Below are positions 22,639 through 31,712 of a stretch of DNA of 51,691 bases, one piece after another (within the stretch, counting starts at the first letter, position 1; each line of letters starts with the position of its first letter). The stretch is from Defluviicoccus sp. (GTDB lineage Bacteria > Pseudomonadota > Alphaproteobacteria > MPNO01), in contig JAPPGP010000114.1 of the NCBI GenBank assembly GCA_028821395.1, positions 1-51,691 of the forward strand. The letters run 5' to 3'. The translations under genes were made by a program, and so were the position numbers. Below the pieces are notes generated by a model that did not search any database, was not told the DNA's origin, and was given only the letters and a program-made list of their open reading frames with translations.

Positions 22639-23690
22639 GCTTCGAGGCCATCGCAAGAAGAGCACGCGGGGAGCTGCGCCCGGCGCTGGGCGCCGTCGCC
22701 GGGCCCGCGATCGCGGTCATCGCCGCCCTCGCCGTGACCAGCCTGATTCTGCTGGCTCTGGGCGTGGACCCGGTTGCGGCCTACGGCCACGCGATACGCG
22801 GCGCCTTCGGCGACACGATCGGCTTGACGGAAACGCTGGTAAAGACGGTCCCCCTGCTGCTCACCGGCCTCGCCGTGGCGCTCGCCTTCCGCTGCGGGTT
22901 CTGGAACATCGGCGCGGAAGGACAGCTCTTCGTGGGCGCGCTGGCGGCGGTCGGCGTGGGCATGAACGATCTTCAGCTGGCACCGGTATTGCTGCTGCCC
23001 GCGGTGATCGCGGCCGGATTCCTGGCCGGCGGCCTTTGGGGTTCGATCGCCGGTGCCCTAAAGGTTCGTTTCGGCGCAAACGAAGTCCTCGTCACGTTGA
23101 TGATGAACTACATCGCGATCTTCGGCGCGAGCTACATGATCAACGGCCCCTGGGCCGTCGGGCTTATACCGCAAAGCCGCGATATCGATCCCGCGGCCGC
23201 CCTGCCGATATTGTGGGCCGGCACCAGGCTTCACGCGGGCATTCTGATCGCCGCGGTCAGCGCCGTCCTTCTCTACGTCCTGGTCTTTCATACGCGCCTC
23301 GGGTTCGAACTGCGCGCCATCGGCTACAACCCCGACGCAAGCCGGGCCTCCGGCATGCCGGTCGGACGGAATGTCGTATTGGCCCTGTTCATCGCCGGCG
23401 GGCTGGCGGGGCTCGCCGGCGTCGGCGAGGTGGCGGGCGTCCATCACGCGATGATGGAGAGCATTTCGCCCGGCTACGGATATATCGGCATCGTCGTCGC
23501 CCTCATCGGCGGTCTCCATCCGCTCTGGACGATCGTTTCCGCGTTCATGTTCTCCGCCCTGTTCATCGGGGTGGACGCCATGCAGCGAGCGGTGGGGCTT
23601 TCGACGGCGATGGTATGGCTGATCCAGGGGTCGGTCGTGCTCGCGCTGCTGGCCAGCCGCGCCTTCAACCGCTATGCCGCGAGGGGGTGA
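22635..23690 (+). CDS. BMP-type ABC transporter permease 1 (YufP-like)
   Basis: This 351-residue permease has about nine membrane helices and the BPD_transp_2 signature LAFRCGFWNIGAEGQLFVGA. ATG 22635 overlaps the ATPase stop; the longer in-frame extension lies inside the ATPase gene and is not used. A second motif, AGGLAGLAGVGEVAGVHH, is the cytoplasmic coupling region. The partner permease starts 12 bp downstream. Confidence 0.94.
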
Positions 23691-23702
23691 GGGGCCGTAG
23701 CG

Positions 23703-24650
23703 ATGGATCTCTTTCTCCAGGTCTTCTTCTGGGTGCTCCTGCTTCAGGCATCGATTTCGATCGCCGCGCCGATCCTGTTCGCCGCGCTCGGCGAGTGCGT
23801 GGCCGAGCGGGCGGGGTTCATGAATATCGGGATCGAAGGGATGATGACGGTGGGGGCCTGGGCGGCTTTCCTGGCCGCGGTATTCACCGGCAATTCATGG
23901 GCGGGGATAGGGATCGGCACGCTGGGCGGCGGCCTGATCGCGCTGCTTGCGGCCTGGATCTGCGTGAGCCGGGGCGCCGACCAGATCGTGACCGGCATCA
24001 TGCTGAACCTGTTCTGTCTCGGGCTGACCAGCGTTTCGTTCGGCGCGATCTTTGTCGCCCCGAGGCCGGTTCCGACACTGGACCCCATGGCGGTCTACAG
24101 GATCCCGTTTCTGTCCGACCTGCCCTATGTCGGGAAAATACTGTTCAGCCACAGCCCGCTGGTATATGTCGCGTTCGCTCTGGTCGTGCTGCTCTTCGTC
24201 CTGCTCAACAGGACGACGCTCGGTCTCCAGATACGCGCGGTCGGCGAGAAGCCGGAGGCGGCGGAGGCCGCAGGAGTCGACGTGTTTCGAATCCGCTACT
24301 TCGCGATCGTGGTGGGCGGCGCGCTGGCGGGACTCGGCGGAGCCGTGTTGTCGGTCGGCCAGCTGGGGCTGTTCTCCGACTTCATGACCGGCGGGCGCGG
24401 GTTCATCGCGCTTGCGGTTGTCGTCTTCGCACGCTGGGACCCGGTCAAGATACTCGGCGCCAGCCTCCTGTTCGGGCTGGCGGAGGCCGTGCAGGCGCGC
24501 CTGCAGGCGGTCGGCGCACCGGTGCCCCATGAATTCCTGCTCATGCTGCCCTACGTGCTGACCATCGTCGTCCTGCTGGGCGTGGCCGGCAAGTCGTCCT
24601 ACCCGAGCGCGGTCGGGCTGCCCTTCGTCAGGGGCACGCGTAGAAACTGA
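23703..24650 (+). CDS. BMP-type ABC transporter permease 2 (YufQ-like)
   Basis: The 315-residue second permease has about eight membrane helices and the signature AERAGFMNIGIEGMMTVGA, homologous to the NIGAEGQ region of permease 1. The two permeases form the heterodimeric channel. It is the last transporter gene, and a hairpin follows at 24653. Confidence 0.94.
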   Translation: MDLFLQVFFWVLLLQASISIAAPILFAALGECVAERAGFMNIGIEGMMTVGAWAAFLAAVFTGNSWAGIGIGTLGGGLIALLAAWICVSRGADQIVTGIMLNLFCLGLTSVSFGAIFVAPRPVPTLDPMAVYRIPFLSDLPYVGKILFSHSPLVYVAFALVVLLFVLLNRTTLGLQIRAVGEKPEAAEAAGVDVFRIRYFAIVVGGALAGLGGAVLSVGQLGLFSDFMTGGRGFIALAVVVFARWDPVKILGASLLFGLAEAVQARLQAVGAPVPHEFLLMLPYVLTIVVLLGVAGKSSYPSAVGLPFVRGTRRN

Positions 24651-24652
24651 TC

Positions 24653-24691
24653 TCCGGGCGGGGCGGGAACGCGCCGGGTTGCGCCCGGAGG
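24653..24691 (+). terminator. 9-bp stem after the transporter operon
   Basis: CTCCGGGCG (24653-24661) pairs perfectly with CGCCCGGAG (24683-24691) across a 21-nt GC-rich loop. It begins 3 bp after the permease stop. There is no T-run, so it is a weak or partial transcription barrier before the oxidoreductase gene. Confidence 0.4.
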
Positions 24692-24734
24692 GCCGCAGAA
24701 GCTATGCAGGCCGGGCAGTCTGCGATCGGGGGGC

Positions 24735-25778
24735 ATGATGAAGATCGGCGTGACCATCGGCTATTCGGGCTCCACATTCTCGGTGCCGCCGGACGAGCTC
24801 AGGGAGATCGAGAGCCTGGGCTACGATTCGGTCTGGACGTCCGAGGCCTACGGGTCCGATGCGCTGACGCCGGCCGCCTGGGCGCTCGCCCACACCTCGC
24901 GGATCACCGTCGGCACGGCGATCGTCCAGATGGGGGCGCGCACGCCGACCGCCGCGGCGATGGCCGCGATGACCCTGCAGGCGCTGTCGGGCGAGCGCTT
25001 CGTGCTGGGCATCGGCCCGTCGGGGCCGCAGGTGATCGAGGGCTGGTACGGCGTTCCTTACGGCAAGCCGCTGACCCGGACCCGCGAGTACATCGCGATC
25101 GTCCGCAAGATCCTCGCCCGCGAGGCGCCGCTGACGCATGAGGGCGAGCACTACGCCATCCCCGCTACCGGCCCCGGCACCACCGGGCTCGGGCGGCCGC
25201 TGAAAAGCATCCTGCACGCGAGATCCCGGCTCAAGATCTTCACCGGCGCCTTCACCCCGGCCGGCGTGCGGATTGCGGCCGAGCTCGCCGACGGCTTCTT
25301 TCCGGTGTTCATGAACCCCGAGCGCTTCGACCTGTTCGAGGGGCCGCTCAAGGACGGTTTCGCCGCGGCGGGCGGCGGCAAGAGCCTCGCCGATTTCGAG
25401 ATCGCACCCTTCGTACCGGTCCATGTCGGCGGCGACCTGGAGGCCTGCCGCCTCGAGGTCAAGCGCCACCTCGCCCTCTATGTCGGCGGCATGGGCGCGC
25501 GGTCGAAGAACTTTTACAACGACTACGCGGTCCGTCTGGGCTACCCGGACGCGGCGGCCGAGGTGCAGGACCTGTTCCTTGGCGGCAAGCGGGAAGAGGC
25601 GGCCGCCGCGATCCCCGACTCCTTCGTCGACGACATCGCCCTGGTCGGCCCGCGCGAGCGCATCCGCGAACGCCTCGCGGTGTGGAAGGACGCGGCGGCC
25701 AACGGTCACGTGTCGACCCTGATCGCCAACCGCTCGGACGCGGAGGCGCTCCGCGTGCTCGCCGAAGAGGCGCTGTAA
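24735..25778 (+). CDS. LLM-class (luciferase-like) flavin-dependent oxidoreductase
   Basis: The 347-residue TIM-barrel protein belongs to the luciferase-like family using FMN or F420. MKIGVTIGYSG, ESLGYDSVWTSEAYGSDAL, TVGTAIVQMGARTP and ERFVLGIGPSGPQVIEGWYG follow the F420-dependent subgroup pattern. Two Met codons in a row start the frame after a G-rich run, so the start could be 24735 or 24738. It sits between an importer and biotin-carboxylase parts, which suggests oxidation of an imported metabolite. The cofactor cannot be decided by eye. Confidence 0.88.
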   Translation: MMKIGVTIGYSGSTFSVPPDELREIESLGYDSVWTSEAYGSDALTPAAWALAHTSRITVGTAIVQMGARTPTAAAMAAMTLQALSGERFVLGIGPSGPQVIEGWYGVPYGKPLTRTREYIAIVRKILAREAPLTHEGEHYAIPATGPGTTGLGRPLKSILHARSRLKIFTGAFTPAGVRIAAELADGFFPVFMNPERFDLFEGPLKDGFAAAGGGKSLADFEIAPFVPVHVGGDLEACRLEVKRHLALYVGGMGARSKNFYNDYAVRLGYPDAAAEVQDLFLGGKREEAAAAIPDSFVDDIALVGPRERIRERLAVWKDAAANGHVSTLIANRSDAEALRVLAEEAL

Positions 25779-25788
25779 GGCCCGAGCG

Positions 25789-26241
25789 ATGGAGCTGACC
25801 GACGAGGACGTGCGCGAGATCCTCGAGCTTATCGACAAGTCGGACTTCGACTATTTCGAGATCGACTATCGCGGCCTCAGGCTCACGGTCAGCAAGACCC
25901 CCCTCGCCGCGCCCGCACCCCCTGCTTCGCCCGCGGCCGCGCCGCAGCCGGAGCCCGCGCCCGGCAAGCGGCCGCGGCGCGCCACCCCGGACGGGCTGAT
26001 CGCCATCCCGGCGCCGATGGTCGGCACCTTCTACCCCGCGCCGAGCCCGGGCGCCGAGCCCTTTGTCGGCCCCGGCGACCGGGTCGAGCCCGACACCACG
26101 GTGGGGCTGATCGAGGTGATGAAGGTGTTCACCGCCGTCGCCGCCGGGGTGACCGGCATCGTCGAGGAGGCGCTGGCCGGCGAGGCCGAGGGCGTGGAAT
26201 ACGGCGCGCCCCTGTTCCTGGTCCGCCCGGACGCGCCCTAG
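25789..26241 (+). CDS. biotin carboxyl carrier protein (AccB-like)
   Basis: The 150-residue carrier has an N-terminal helical region, an Ala/Pro-rich linker (about 38-66) and a C-terminal biotinyl domain. It includes IPAPMVGTFYPAPSP and the biotinylation site EVMKV with target Lys112; the more usual form is EAMKM. The thumb region of AccB (APMVGTFY to PGAEPFV) is present. It starts 10 bp after the oxidoreductase, and the carboxyltransferase follows 2 bp later. No biotin carboxylase subunit is in the window, so it was probably downstream before the island inserted, or is encoded elsewhere. Confidence 0.92.
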   Translation: MELTDEDVREILELIDKSDFDYFEIDYRGLRLTVSKTPLAAPAPPASPAAAPQPEPAPGKRPRRATPDGLIAIPAPMVGTFYPAPSPGAEPFVGPGDRVEPDTTVGLIEVMKVFTAVAAGVTGIVEEALAGEAEGVEYGAPLFLVRPDAP

Positions 26242-26243
26242 CC

Positions 26244-26857
26244 GTGGCCGGTATCCGCTTCGTCGACACGACGATCCGCGACGGGCATCTCAGCCTGTGG
26301 GCGTCGGGGATGACGACGGGGATGATGCTGCCCGTCATCGAGCGGCTGGACGATGCCGGGTTCGAGGCGATCGAGATCCTGTCGGACGGCCAGATGGGAA
26401 AGGCCGTCCGCGATCTGAAGGACGATCCGTTCGAGCGCATCAGCCTCGCCGCCGAGCGGGCGAAGGAGACGCCGCTCCGCCTGATCGCCGGGCGCATCGC
26501 CACCTTCGAGTACGAGCCGCCGGAGGCGTTCGCCCTGTTCCTCAAGCTCGCGGCGCGGAGCGGCGTCTCGGAGGTCAGGATATCCGACCCGTGGAACGAG
26601 TATGCCGGCTGGAAGCGCCGGGTGGAGGCCGCGCACGCCGCAGGGCTCCGGGTCATCCTCAACCTGGTCTACTCGATCTCGCCCGTCCATACCGACGCCT
26701 ACTACGCCGAGCGCTGCCGCCAGGCCGCCTCGCTCGGCGTCTGGCGGCTCTGCTTCAAGGACCCGGGCGGGCTGCTCACGCCCGAACGCACCAGGGCGCT
26801 GGTCCCGGTCATGCTGGAAAATGCCGGTTCCACCCCGGTCGAGTTCCACACCCACTG
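26244..26857 (+). pseudogene. biotin-dependent carboxyltransferase (HMGL/DRE-TIM), truncated by island insertion
   Basis: From GTG 26244 about 205 codons match the DRE-TIM barrel of pyruvate carboxylase subunit B / oxaloacetate decarboxylase alpha. FVDTTIRDGHLSLWA, a LVYSISPVHTDAYY strand and the carboxylation-region CFKDPGGLLTP are present. The similarity stops in the metal-binding motif EFHTH: the next residue, normally Cys, reads Trp (TGG for TGC), and the rest (RTCGANRLITG and on) is unrelated. The frame then runs into the integrase gene. The natural enzyme is far longer (about 450-600 residues). The break coincides with the start of the island. Confidence 0.88.
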
Positions 26858-26912
26858 GCGCACCTGCGGTGCTAACCGATTGATAACGGGTCGTTTTTTC
26901 TCTTCCAACGTT

Positions 26913-26974
26913 GCAACCGAGAGAACGGAAGCTGAGACCGTTCCTTCCCCGGCTGCAACCGCAACCGGGAGAGA
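26913..26974 (+). repeat. near-direct repeat pair upstream of the first integrase
   Basis: GCAACCGAGAGA (26913-26924) and GCAACCGGGAGAGA (26961-26974) are nearly identical direct copies 48 bp apart between the island boundary and the integrase start. They may be arm-type recombinase binding sites; the second copy also supplies the ribosome-binding site. Inference only. Confidence 0.35.
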
Positions 26975-26977
26975 TCG

Positions 26978-28099
26978 ATGGCCAGAATCACCCTCACCGA
27001 CGCCCGCATCCGGGCACTCAAGCCCCGCAAGTCCGCATACGACGTCCGCGATACGAAACTCAAGGGCTTCGGCGTCCGGGTGACTCCCTCGGGCAGGAAG
27101 CGCTTCTTCGTCCACTGCCAGCACAGCGGAGAGCGCGTCTGGAAGATCGTTGGCGATTTCGGTGCCATCGGTATCGACGAAGCACGCACCCGCGCGGCCA
27201 GGATGCTGGCCGCGATCAAGAGGGGCGAGGCCGCGCCGGCCCGGCCCGAGGAGACGCTGTTCGAGGCCGTCGCCGAGACCGTGTTCCGCCAGTACGAGCG
27301 GCTCTGGAAGCCGAGCACGCTGGAGGTGAACCGGGGCTACCTCAAGAAGCAGCTCTTGCCGCGTTTCGCGGGACGACCCGTCGCCGAGATCGACGCCCGC
27401 GAGGTGCGCGGCTGGTTCGCTTCGCTCGCCGCCACCCCGGTCGCCGCCGACCGCTCGATGCCGGTGCTGTCGGTGATCATGCGCGAGGCGGAGCGGATGG
27501 GGCTGCGGCCCGAGGGGTCGAACCCCTGCCGGGGCATCAGGCGATACCGCCGCAAGGGTCGCGAGCGGTTCCTGTCGGACGAGGAGATACGCAGGCTGTC
27601 CGGGGTCCTGTCGGATCATGCCCTGCGATACACCCGACAGGTCGCCGTCATCCGCCTTCTTCTCCTCACCGGGTGCCGCAAGGGCGAGATCCTGACGCTG
27701 CGCTGGTCCGACTACCGCGAGGGTAATCTGTTCCTCCGCGACGGCAAGGCCGGCCCTCGGACGGTGTGGCTATCGACGCCGGCCCGAGCGGTGCTGGACG
27801 GGCTAGAGCGGGCCGGCCGCTGGGTCTTCCCGTCGCCACGGGGAGACAGGCCGCGCAGCGAGCACTGGCTCAACCGCTTCTGGTGGGAGGCCCGCGCCGA
27901 GGCCGGCATCGGGGATGTCCGTCTCCATGATTTGCGGCATACCCATGCCAGCATCGCGCTTCGGCAGGGCGAGACCGTGCTCGCCATCGGCCGGCTGCTC
28001 GGTCATGCCGATCCGGAGACCACCCTCAAATACACCCATCCCTCCGATGCGATGGCGAGAGAGGCTGCCGAAAAACTTGGCAACTTGCTGGGGGGCTGA
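26978..28099 (+). CDS. tyrosine recombinase / integrase 1
   Basis: The 373-residue phage-type integrase has an N-terminal DUF4102-like arm-binding domain (KLKGFGVRVTPSGRK), a core-binding SAM-like domain (about 90-180) and a complete catalytic domain. The catalytic residues are Arg in TGCRKGEIL, Lys in DGKAGPR, HxxR in HDLRHTHAS, His in LLGHADPETT and Tyr in LKYTH. ATG 26978 follows GGGAGAG. It lies directly inside the truncated carboxyltransferase gene and is probably the enzyme that inserted the island. A paralogue follows 3 bp downstream. Confidence 0.95.
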   Translation: MARITLTDARIRALKPRKSAYDVRDTKLKGFGVRVTPSGRKRFFVHCQHSGERVWKIVGDFGAIGIDEARTRAARMLAAIKRGEAAPARPEETLFEAVAETVFRQYERLWKPSTLEVNRGYLKKQLLPRFAGRPVAEIDAREVRGWFASLAATPVAADRSMPVLSVIMREAERMGLRPEGSNPCRGIRRYRRKGRERFLSDEEIRRLSGVLSDHALRYTRQVAVIRLLLLTGCRKGEILTLRWSDYREGNLFLRDGKAGPRTVWLSTPARAVLDGLERAGRWVFPSPRGDRPRSEHWLNRFWWEARAEAGIGDVRLHDLRHTHASIALRQGETVLAIGRLLGHADPETTLKYTHPSDAMAREAAEKLGNLLGG

Positions 28100-28102
28100 A
28101 CG

Positions 28103-29248
28103 ATGCCGGCAAGGGAGAGGAGCAGGCTCACAGATGCGGCGGTCGCGCGTCTGCGGTCCCGCGCGCGGGAATATACCGTCTGGGACAGGAGCGTGCCCGG
28201 GCTCGGGGTGCGGGTGCGGCCGACCGGCGGGATGACCTGGGTCATGCTGGAGGATGCGGGGGGAACATCCAGACGCGTCTCGCTCGGCTCGGTCTCGACC
28301 ATGACCGTTGAGGAGGCGCGGCGGGTGTGCCACGGGCGGCGGGCAAGCCCGGAGGCGGCGGCGCCGGCCCGCCCGGCGCGCGCGATTCCGCTGTTCCGCG
28401 AGTTCGTCGAGGACGAATGGAAGGCGGCGCATTTCGAGCGCTGCAAGCCCGCAACCAGGAAGACTTATCGTTGGCTGCTTGACGCCCGACTGCTTCCCGC
28501 CTTCGGGGAGAAGCCACTGGACCGCATCGCGCCCGCCGAGGTCAGGAGCCGGTTCGACGCATGGAGCCGCACCGCGCCCGGCAACACCAACAACGCTCTC
28601 AAGCTGCTGCGCCAGATCTTCAAGCTCGCGATCGCCCGCGGCCATCTCGACGCGAACCCGGCCCGCGGCATCAGGCCCAACCGACGGCCGAAGCTCACAC
28701 GCTTTCTGTCCAGCGAGGAAATCGCCCGCCTCCACCGGGCGCTGGATCGGCACGCCAGCGGGCGGCACGCAGCCCAAGCCGATATAATCCGGCTCCTGTT
28801 GCTCACCGGCTGCCGCAAGTCCGAGATCGTCAGGCTGCGTTGGTCCGAGGTGAGCCACGACACCCTCGTGCTTGCCGACTCCAAGACCGGTCGGAGGACG
28901 GTTCCGCTCAACGCACGGGCGAGGCGGATCCTGGAACGTCAGCACCGGGGAGAAGGCCCGTTCGTGTTTCCGTCTCCGCTCGACTCGTCGCGGCCGCGCG
29001 GGCCCGATCTTCCCCTTTGGTACCGCGTCCGGCGCGAAATCGAGATCGAGGGTGTGCGTCTTCACGACCTCAGGCATACGCACGCCAGCCACGCGGTGAT
29101 GAACGGCGTCCCGGTGCCCATCGTCTCCCGCCTGCTCGGTCATTCCAATACCCGAATGACGCTCAGATACGCCCACCTCGGCGACCGCGACATCGAACGG
29201 GCCGCCGAGCGTGTCGGGCACGCCGTCGCCGAGCTGATGGGGCTGTAG
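28103..29248 (+). CDS. tyrosine recombinase / integrase 2
   Basis: This 381-residue recombinase is a diverged paralogue of the preceding one with the same domain order. Its intact catalytic set is TGCRKSEIV, DSKTGRRT, HDLRHTHAS, LLGHSNTRMT and LRYAH. The GLGVRVRPTGG segment matches the arm-binding domain of integrase 1. The 3-bp spacing means the two are co-transcribed. Paired recombinases on islands may act together in excision and integration; which one is active here is unknown. Confidence 0.94.
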   Translation: MPARERSRLTDAAVARLRSRAREYTVWDRSVPGLGVRVRPTGGMTWVMLEDAGGTSRRVSLGSVSTMTVEEARRVCHGRRASPEAAAPARPARAIPLFREFVEDEWKAAHFERCKPATRKTYRWLLDARLLPAFGEKPLDRIAPAEVRSRFDAWSRTAPGNTNNALKLLRQIFKLAIARGHLDANPARGIRPNRRPKLTRFLSSEEIARLHRALDRHASGRHAAQADIIRLLLLTGCRKSEIVRLRWSEVSHDTLVLADSKTGRRTVPLNARARRILERQHRGEGPFVFPSPLDSSRPRGPDLPLWYRVRREIEIEGVRLHDLRHTHASHAVMNGVPVPIVSRLLGHSNTRMTLRYAHLGDRDIERAAERVGHAVAELMGL

Positions 29249-29467
29249 GCCGCTCGGTCTCGGAAAGGCTGAACCGCGCGCGATTATCGGTGCGGTCACC
29301 GCCGGCCCGCTCCGCGCCGCCACGAGGGGAGAGCAGCCGGAAGCCGGGCGGCGGGCGGCGCTCGGGAGGGCGTCTCCGCCGCTCCCGTCAACCGGCCGGA
29401 CCCGCTCACCCTACCCCGCGCGGATTCCACCAGTAGGGTCTGGGATCCGACATGGACGGCGATCGAG
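29249..29467. other. non-coding stretch after the integrases
   Basis: This GC-rich stretch contains no reading frame I can support. Together with the doubtful small gene at 29468-29680 it forms the gap between integrase 2 and the Shedu gene. Confidence 0.4.
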
Positions 29468-29680
29468 TTGGCCACCGGGCGCGAGCACGGGCCGTTCGAC
29501 TCCGAGGCCGACGTGGCGCTCTGCCTCGCCTTCGAGAAGCTCGCCCGCGACCAGGTCGAGATCGCGAAGGACGCCAGCCTGATGGCGAGGTTCGTGGCAT
29601 CTGGAAACAAAACCGACCCGGAAATCGACCGTCCTGGCCGTGCTGAAAGAGCGCTCGCGCCCTGCAACTGGCGAGTTTAG
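29468..29680 (+). CDS. small hypothetical protein or gene remnant
   Basis: A frame of 70 codons from TTG 29468 has GC-rich third positions consistent with coding, and reads GPFDSEADVALCLAFEKLARDQVEI. The frame stays open about 11 codons further upstream to a TAG, so it could be the remnant of a longer gene. There is no clear ribosome-binding site. I do not recognise the family. Opposite-strand frames here look like shadows. Confidence 0.3.
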   Translation: MATGREHGPFDSEADVALCLAFEKLARDQVEIAKDASLMARFVASGNKTDPEIDRPGRAERALAPCNWRV

Positions 29681-29719
29681 GATCACCTAACCGCAATTGC
29701 CAAGAATTTGATTTCCAGG

Positions 29720-31267
29720 TCAGAAGGGGAGGTCCGTATCGAGTATGGCCCTGTCCTCTTCCTCGCCAGACGACGCCAACAAATCCCTAAACTGCACCAG
29801 TTTTTCCAGCAGCTCGTCGAACGTGAGGATCTGTACATCCTTCGAATTTCCTCTATACAGCTCGAACGATTTCTTTTCATCTTCACCTTTCGGCATCGTG
29901 CCGATTACGAGGCAGCATTGAACGGCGTAAGTTTCAATGTCATGAATTCCGCTCTTGGTCCTTATCCCGAAAATTTCTCTTTGAAACTGATATCGCTGAT
30001 CCAGTGCCTGCACCATCGATCCCGACAGGGCGCCCGACGGCGAAAACACCCCACTTCGAAATTCTCTTGTCACCAGTTTTTCACCTGGCGTCTTGATTTC
30101 CACTACCGCCGTGTTGTTCGTCATCTTGTTCTTCATCAGAAAGTCGGTGATTTTTTCACCAGTCCCAAACAGCTTTCGACCTCCGACGGACGCCTGTTGC
30201 CCAACCTTTATGATTGGGCAGCCGAATGCCAGGCTCAGGATAAGTGGGTAAGTGTCAAAGAACTTTTGCCATACGGACTCACCATGGCCTTCCGCAAGCA
30301 TCCCATGAAAGCGATCGATGAAACTCTCCAGATTGGCAAGTTCCAAGTCATTTTTGAGTCGTACCAGCCTTTCCGGTCGACTTTCCGATATATGCCTCAT
30401 GTTTCGTGTGACGATACCAATTACCTCTTCCTGCTCTTCTTCCGACAGGTTCGTGTCGTCGTTCTGCACCGCTCTGGTAAGCAGCTTTCGCAATCGATGA
30501 CGTCCCATCCGCAGGGCAACAGGAGGGCGTCCGAGGATTTCGGCAAAGAAATTGTATGCTTCCGCCTTCTTCACGGACCTTCCCGCAATCTGTCCCATGC
30601 GTGTGGTGGAATTCAACATCTTGCGGATTGTATCGAAGTCCGAGGTCTCAATATGAAATATGCCTGCCGCTTCATCCATTCTCGTCTCGCTATCTCTCGA
30701 AATTACAATTTCTTTGCAGTCGGATAGGTCCTCCACCGCTTCCACAATAAACCGGTACGGCTTCGCAAGTCCCAGACCGTAGTCGTAATCTTTTGTGAAC
30801 GCCGCTGGTAGATCTTCCAGAATTGCAAGGATCTGCTCTTCCTTTTCCGGGACACTGGCAATGTCCGCATCATCGACGTCGTCGTCGAGTGGCCGTGTAG
30901 GCCCAAAAGATACCGACCGAGTGTAGCTTCTTTCCCACTCTTTTTCGCCACCGCTTACATAAAGTACCGGCTCACCATCTGCCAGAGTGATTTTCCTTAC
31001 CTTCCTATACTTGGGCTTTAGGAAATCTTCCTTCGGACCCATCGTGTTGATTGGGAATATGGTAATCCTTCCGGACTCGGTTTCCAACTCTAGCAATTTC
31101 GTCTTGTGTTTCTCGGCTTCGTTAGGGTCGATACCGCACTGGACCAGTCGTGATGGAGGTGGAATGAAATGAACTTCGACGCCGCAGCCCGAGGCATGCC
31201 CCTCGATCACGAGCTTCCCGTGGATGCTCTCATCCTTGTTCTGGAACAGGCGTACCATTTCTGCCAT
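29720..31267 (-). CDS. sduA: Shedu anti-phage nuclease SduA (DUF4263)
   Basis: The 515-residue protein has a variable N-terminal part (1-330) and a C-terminal DUF4263 domain (about 335-505), the hallmark of the single-gene Shedu defence system. The domain shows ESVWQKFFDTYPLILSLAF, a PD-(D/E)XK active site with Asp375 (ITDFLMKN) and Glu390-x-Lys392 (VVEIKTPGEKL), and the C-terminal VQILTFDELLEKL. SduA proteins act as oligomeric nucleases sensing phage DNA ends or proteins through their N-terminal domains. Codon use is clearly A/T-richer than in neighbouring genes, suggesting separate acquisition. RBS-like AAGAGGG precedes ATG 31267. Confidence 0.88.
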   Translation of the reverse strand: MAEMVRLFQNKDESIHGKLVIEGHASGCGVEVHFIPPPSRLVQCGIDPNEAEKHKTKLLELETESGRITIFPINTMGPKEDFLKPKYRKVRKITLADGEPVLYVSGGEKEWERSYTRSVSFGPTRPLDDDVDDADIASVPEKEEQILAILEDLPAAFTKDYDYGLGLAKPYRFIVEAVEDLSDCKEIVISRDSETRMDEAAGIFHIETSDFDTIRKMLNSTTRMGQIAGRSVKKAEAYNFFAEILGRPPVALRMGRHRLRKLLTRAVQNDDTNLSEEEQEEVIGIVTRNMRHISESRPERLVRLKNDLELANLESFIDRFHGMLAEGHGESVWQKFFDTYPLILSLAFGCPIIKVGQQASVGGRKLFGTGEKITDFLMKNKMTNNTAVVEIKTPGEKLVTREFRSGVFSPSGALSGSMVQALDQRYQFQREIFGIRTKSGIHDIETYAVQCCLVIGTMPKGEDEKKSFELYRGNSKDVQILTFDELLEKLVQFRDLLASSGEEEDRAILDTDLPF

Positions 31268-31712
31268 AACCCTCTTATTCCCGTCGCGACGTCGATCATC
31301 GTCGACAGCAACCCGGGATTGTGCCGATTTCCATCGGTTCTAGGAAACAGTGCACAGGAACCGTCTCCAACTCGCCATCCACCAGCCCGGGATCCAGGCG
31401 CTGCCAACCGACCGTCACAGCGTCCAGCTTCCCAATCTAACACCGCCCTTGATACCGCACATAATGGGCCGCCCACCGAGGGGCCGGAGCGAAGCGAAGG
31501 AGTGACCAAGCGGCTTGACGCTCCCACGGTCGTCCGACACCGCGCCAGAACTTCTTCGAAACGACCTAGCAAACCGGGAATTCTGCCCGTCTGTCGCGCG
31601 GAATATTCCAGGAATCTCGCTGTGAGACGATGTCCAAGACAAAAGCCGTATTGCTGATCGAGGCATCATAGTACGATGACGGTCTCTTCAAGAATCAATA
31701 TAACATACGCTC
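31268..31712. other. divergent intergenic region between Shedu and the helicase operon
   Basis: No protein gene is supported. Frames present here overlap the Shedu gene or have no ribosome-binding site. The right part becomes A/T-rich and leads into the helicase operon promoter. It probably holds control regions for both directions. Confidence 0.4.

Noticed and set aside
26244..27083. One intact 279-residue carboxyltransferase-like protein
   Set aside because: The frame is open to 27083, but after residue 205 it leaves the family and overlaps the integrase gene. It is a broken gene fused to unrelated sequence.
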